Origin: Planctomycetaceae bacterium
Lineage (GTDB): Bacteria; Planctomycetota; Planctomycetia; Pirellulales; Thermoguttaceae
NCBI GenBank assembly: GCA_031283515.1
Contig: JAITBS010000334.1
Location: 1 to 12,928 of the forward strand
Length of the DNA: 12,928 nt
Reading direction: 5' to 3'
The position numbers and the translations under genes are program-made. A model generated the notes under the pieces. It saw nothing but the letters and a program-made list of their open reading frames with translations. It did no database searches and was not told where the DNA came from. Below, one piece after another: positions 12,775-12,928 of the stretch; position 1 is the first letter of the stretch; the number at the start of each line of letters is the position of its first letter.

Positions 12775-12928
12775 ATTATTGTAATCTATCAATGGAATAA
12801 TTATTTTTTATTCTTCACCCCAAAGGGGTGGCATTTTCATAACCGTAGGTCAAGCGAAGCGCGACCTACGGTAAACATCTCTCCTCAACGTCGTCTGAAA
12901 GACGAAACTAAACGATCAGAATCACACC
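12775..12928 (+). repeat. Foldback element, partial (left arm), running off the window
   Basis: The terminus TTGTAATCTATCAATGGAAT is at 12779-12798. It is followed by the same succession as at 1-136 in reverse: CACCCC-AAA-GGGGTG, ACCGTAGGTC with GACCTACGGT, and TCGTCT-GAA-AGACGA (12891-12905). Similarity to 1-136 ends at 12910 only because the window begins there, so the repeat may extend further. The first 83 bp also match 1216-1298. Confidence 0.8.

Overview
The window looks like a chromosomal segment of a low-GC planctomycete. The strongest marker is a DUF1559 protein (prepilin-like N-terminus GFTLVELLVVIAIIG followed by LLLPAVQAAREAARR), a family greatly expanded in Planctomycetes. Two dehydrogenases carrying twin-arginine (Tat) signals and the scarcity of Shine-Dalgarno (SD) sequences fit this. 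Nine main genes cover about three quarters of the window. The rest is long AT-rich intergenic DNA rich in foldback repeats.

Layout. 1-136 is one arm of a repeat that returns inverted at 12775-12910. 254-1189 (-) encodes a Tat-exported aldo/keto reductase. 1216-1473 is a foldback element. 1683-3089 (+) is leuC, without leuD. 3111-3210 is a 100-bp foldback. 3352-4248 (+) encodes an exported TraB/GumN-like protein. 4476-5810 (-) encodes a Tat-exported Gfo/Idh/MocA oxidoreductase. 5811-6363 is a gene-free gap. 6364-7500 (+) encodes an Rpn/PD-(D/E)XK nuclease with a probable second gene nested in its 3' end (7225-7500). 7578-7862 carries a promoter and a cobalamin riboswitch leading into a DUF1559 prepilin-like gene (7910-9154, +). 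9171-9339 is a structured foldback. 9626-10660 (+) encodes a dipeptide epimerase of the enolase superfamily and is followed closely by an unrecognised gene (10709-11569, +). 11699-12709 (-) is another unrecognised gene, convergent with the previous one.

The genes do not form one pathway; most look like single-gene units, apart from the epimerase and its downstream neighbour. The three most interesting signals are as follows. (1) The Rpn gene has a strong internal SD and ATG that would make a 91-residue C-terminal protein, the arrangement known for enterobacterial Rpn toxins and their intragenic antitoxins. (2) A well-formed B12 riboswitch sits in front of a DUF1559 gene, which is not a standard B12 regulon member. 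(3) A family of foldback elements shares about 20-bp termini (TTGTAATCTATCAGTGGAAT) but has different cores, and lies 17-22 bp after stop codons or just upstream of starts.

All calls are from reading the sequence; no database search was possible.
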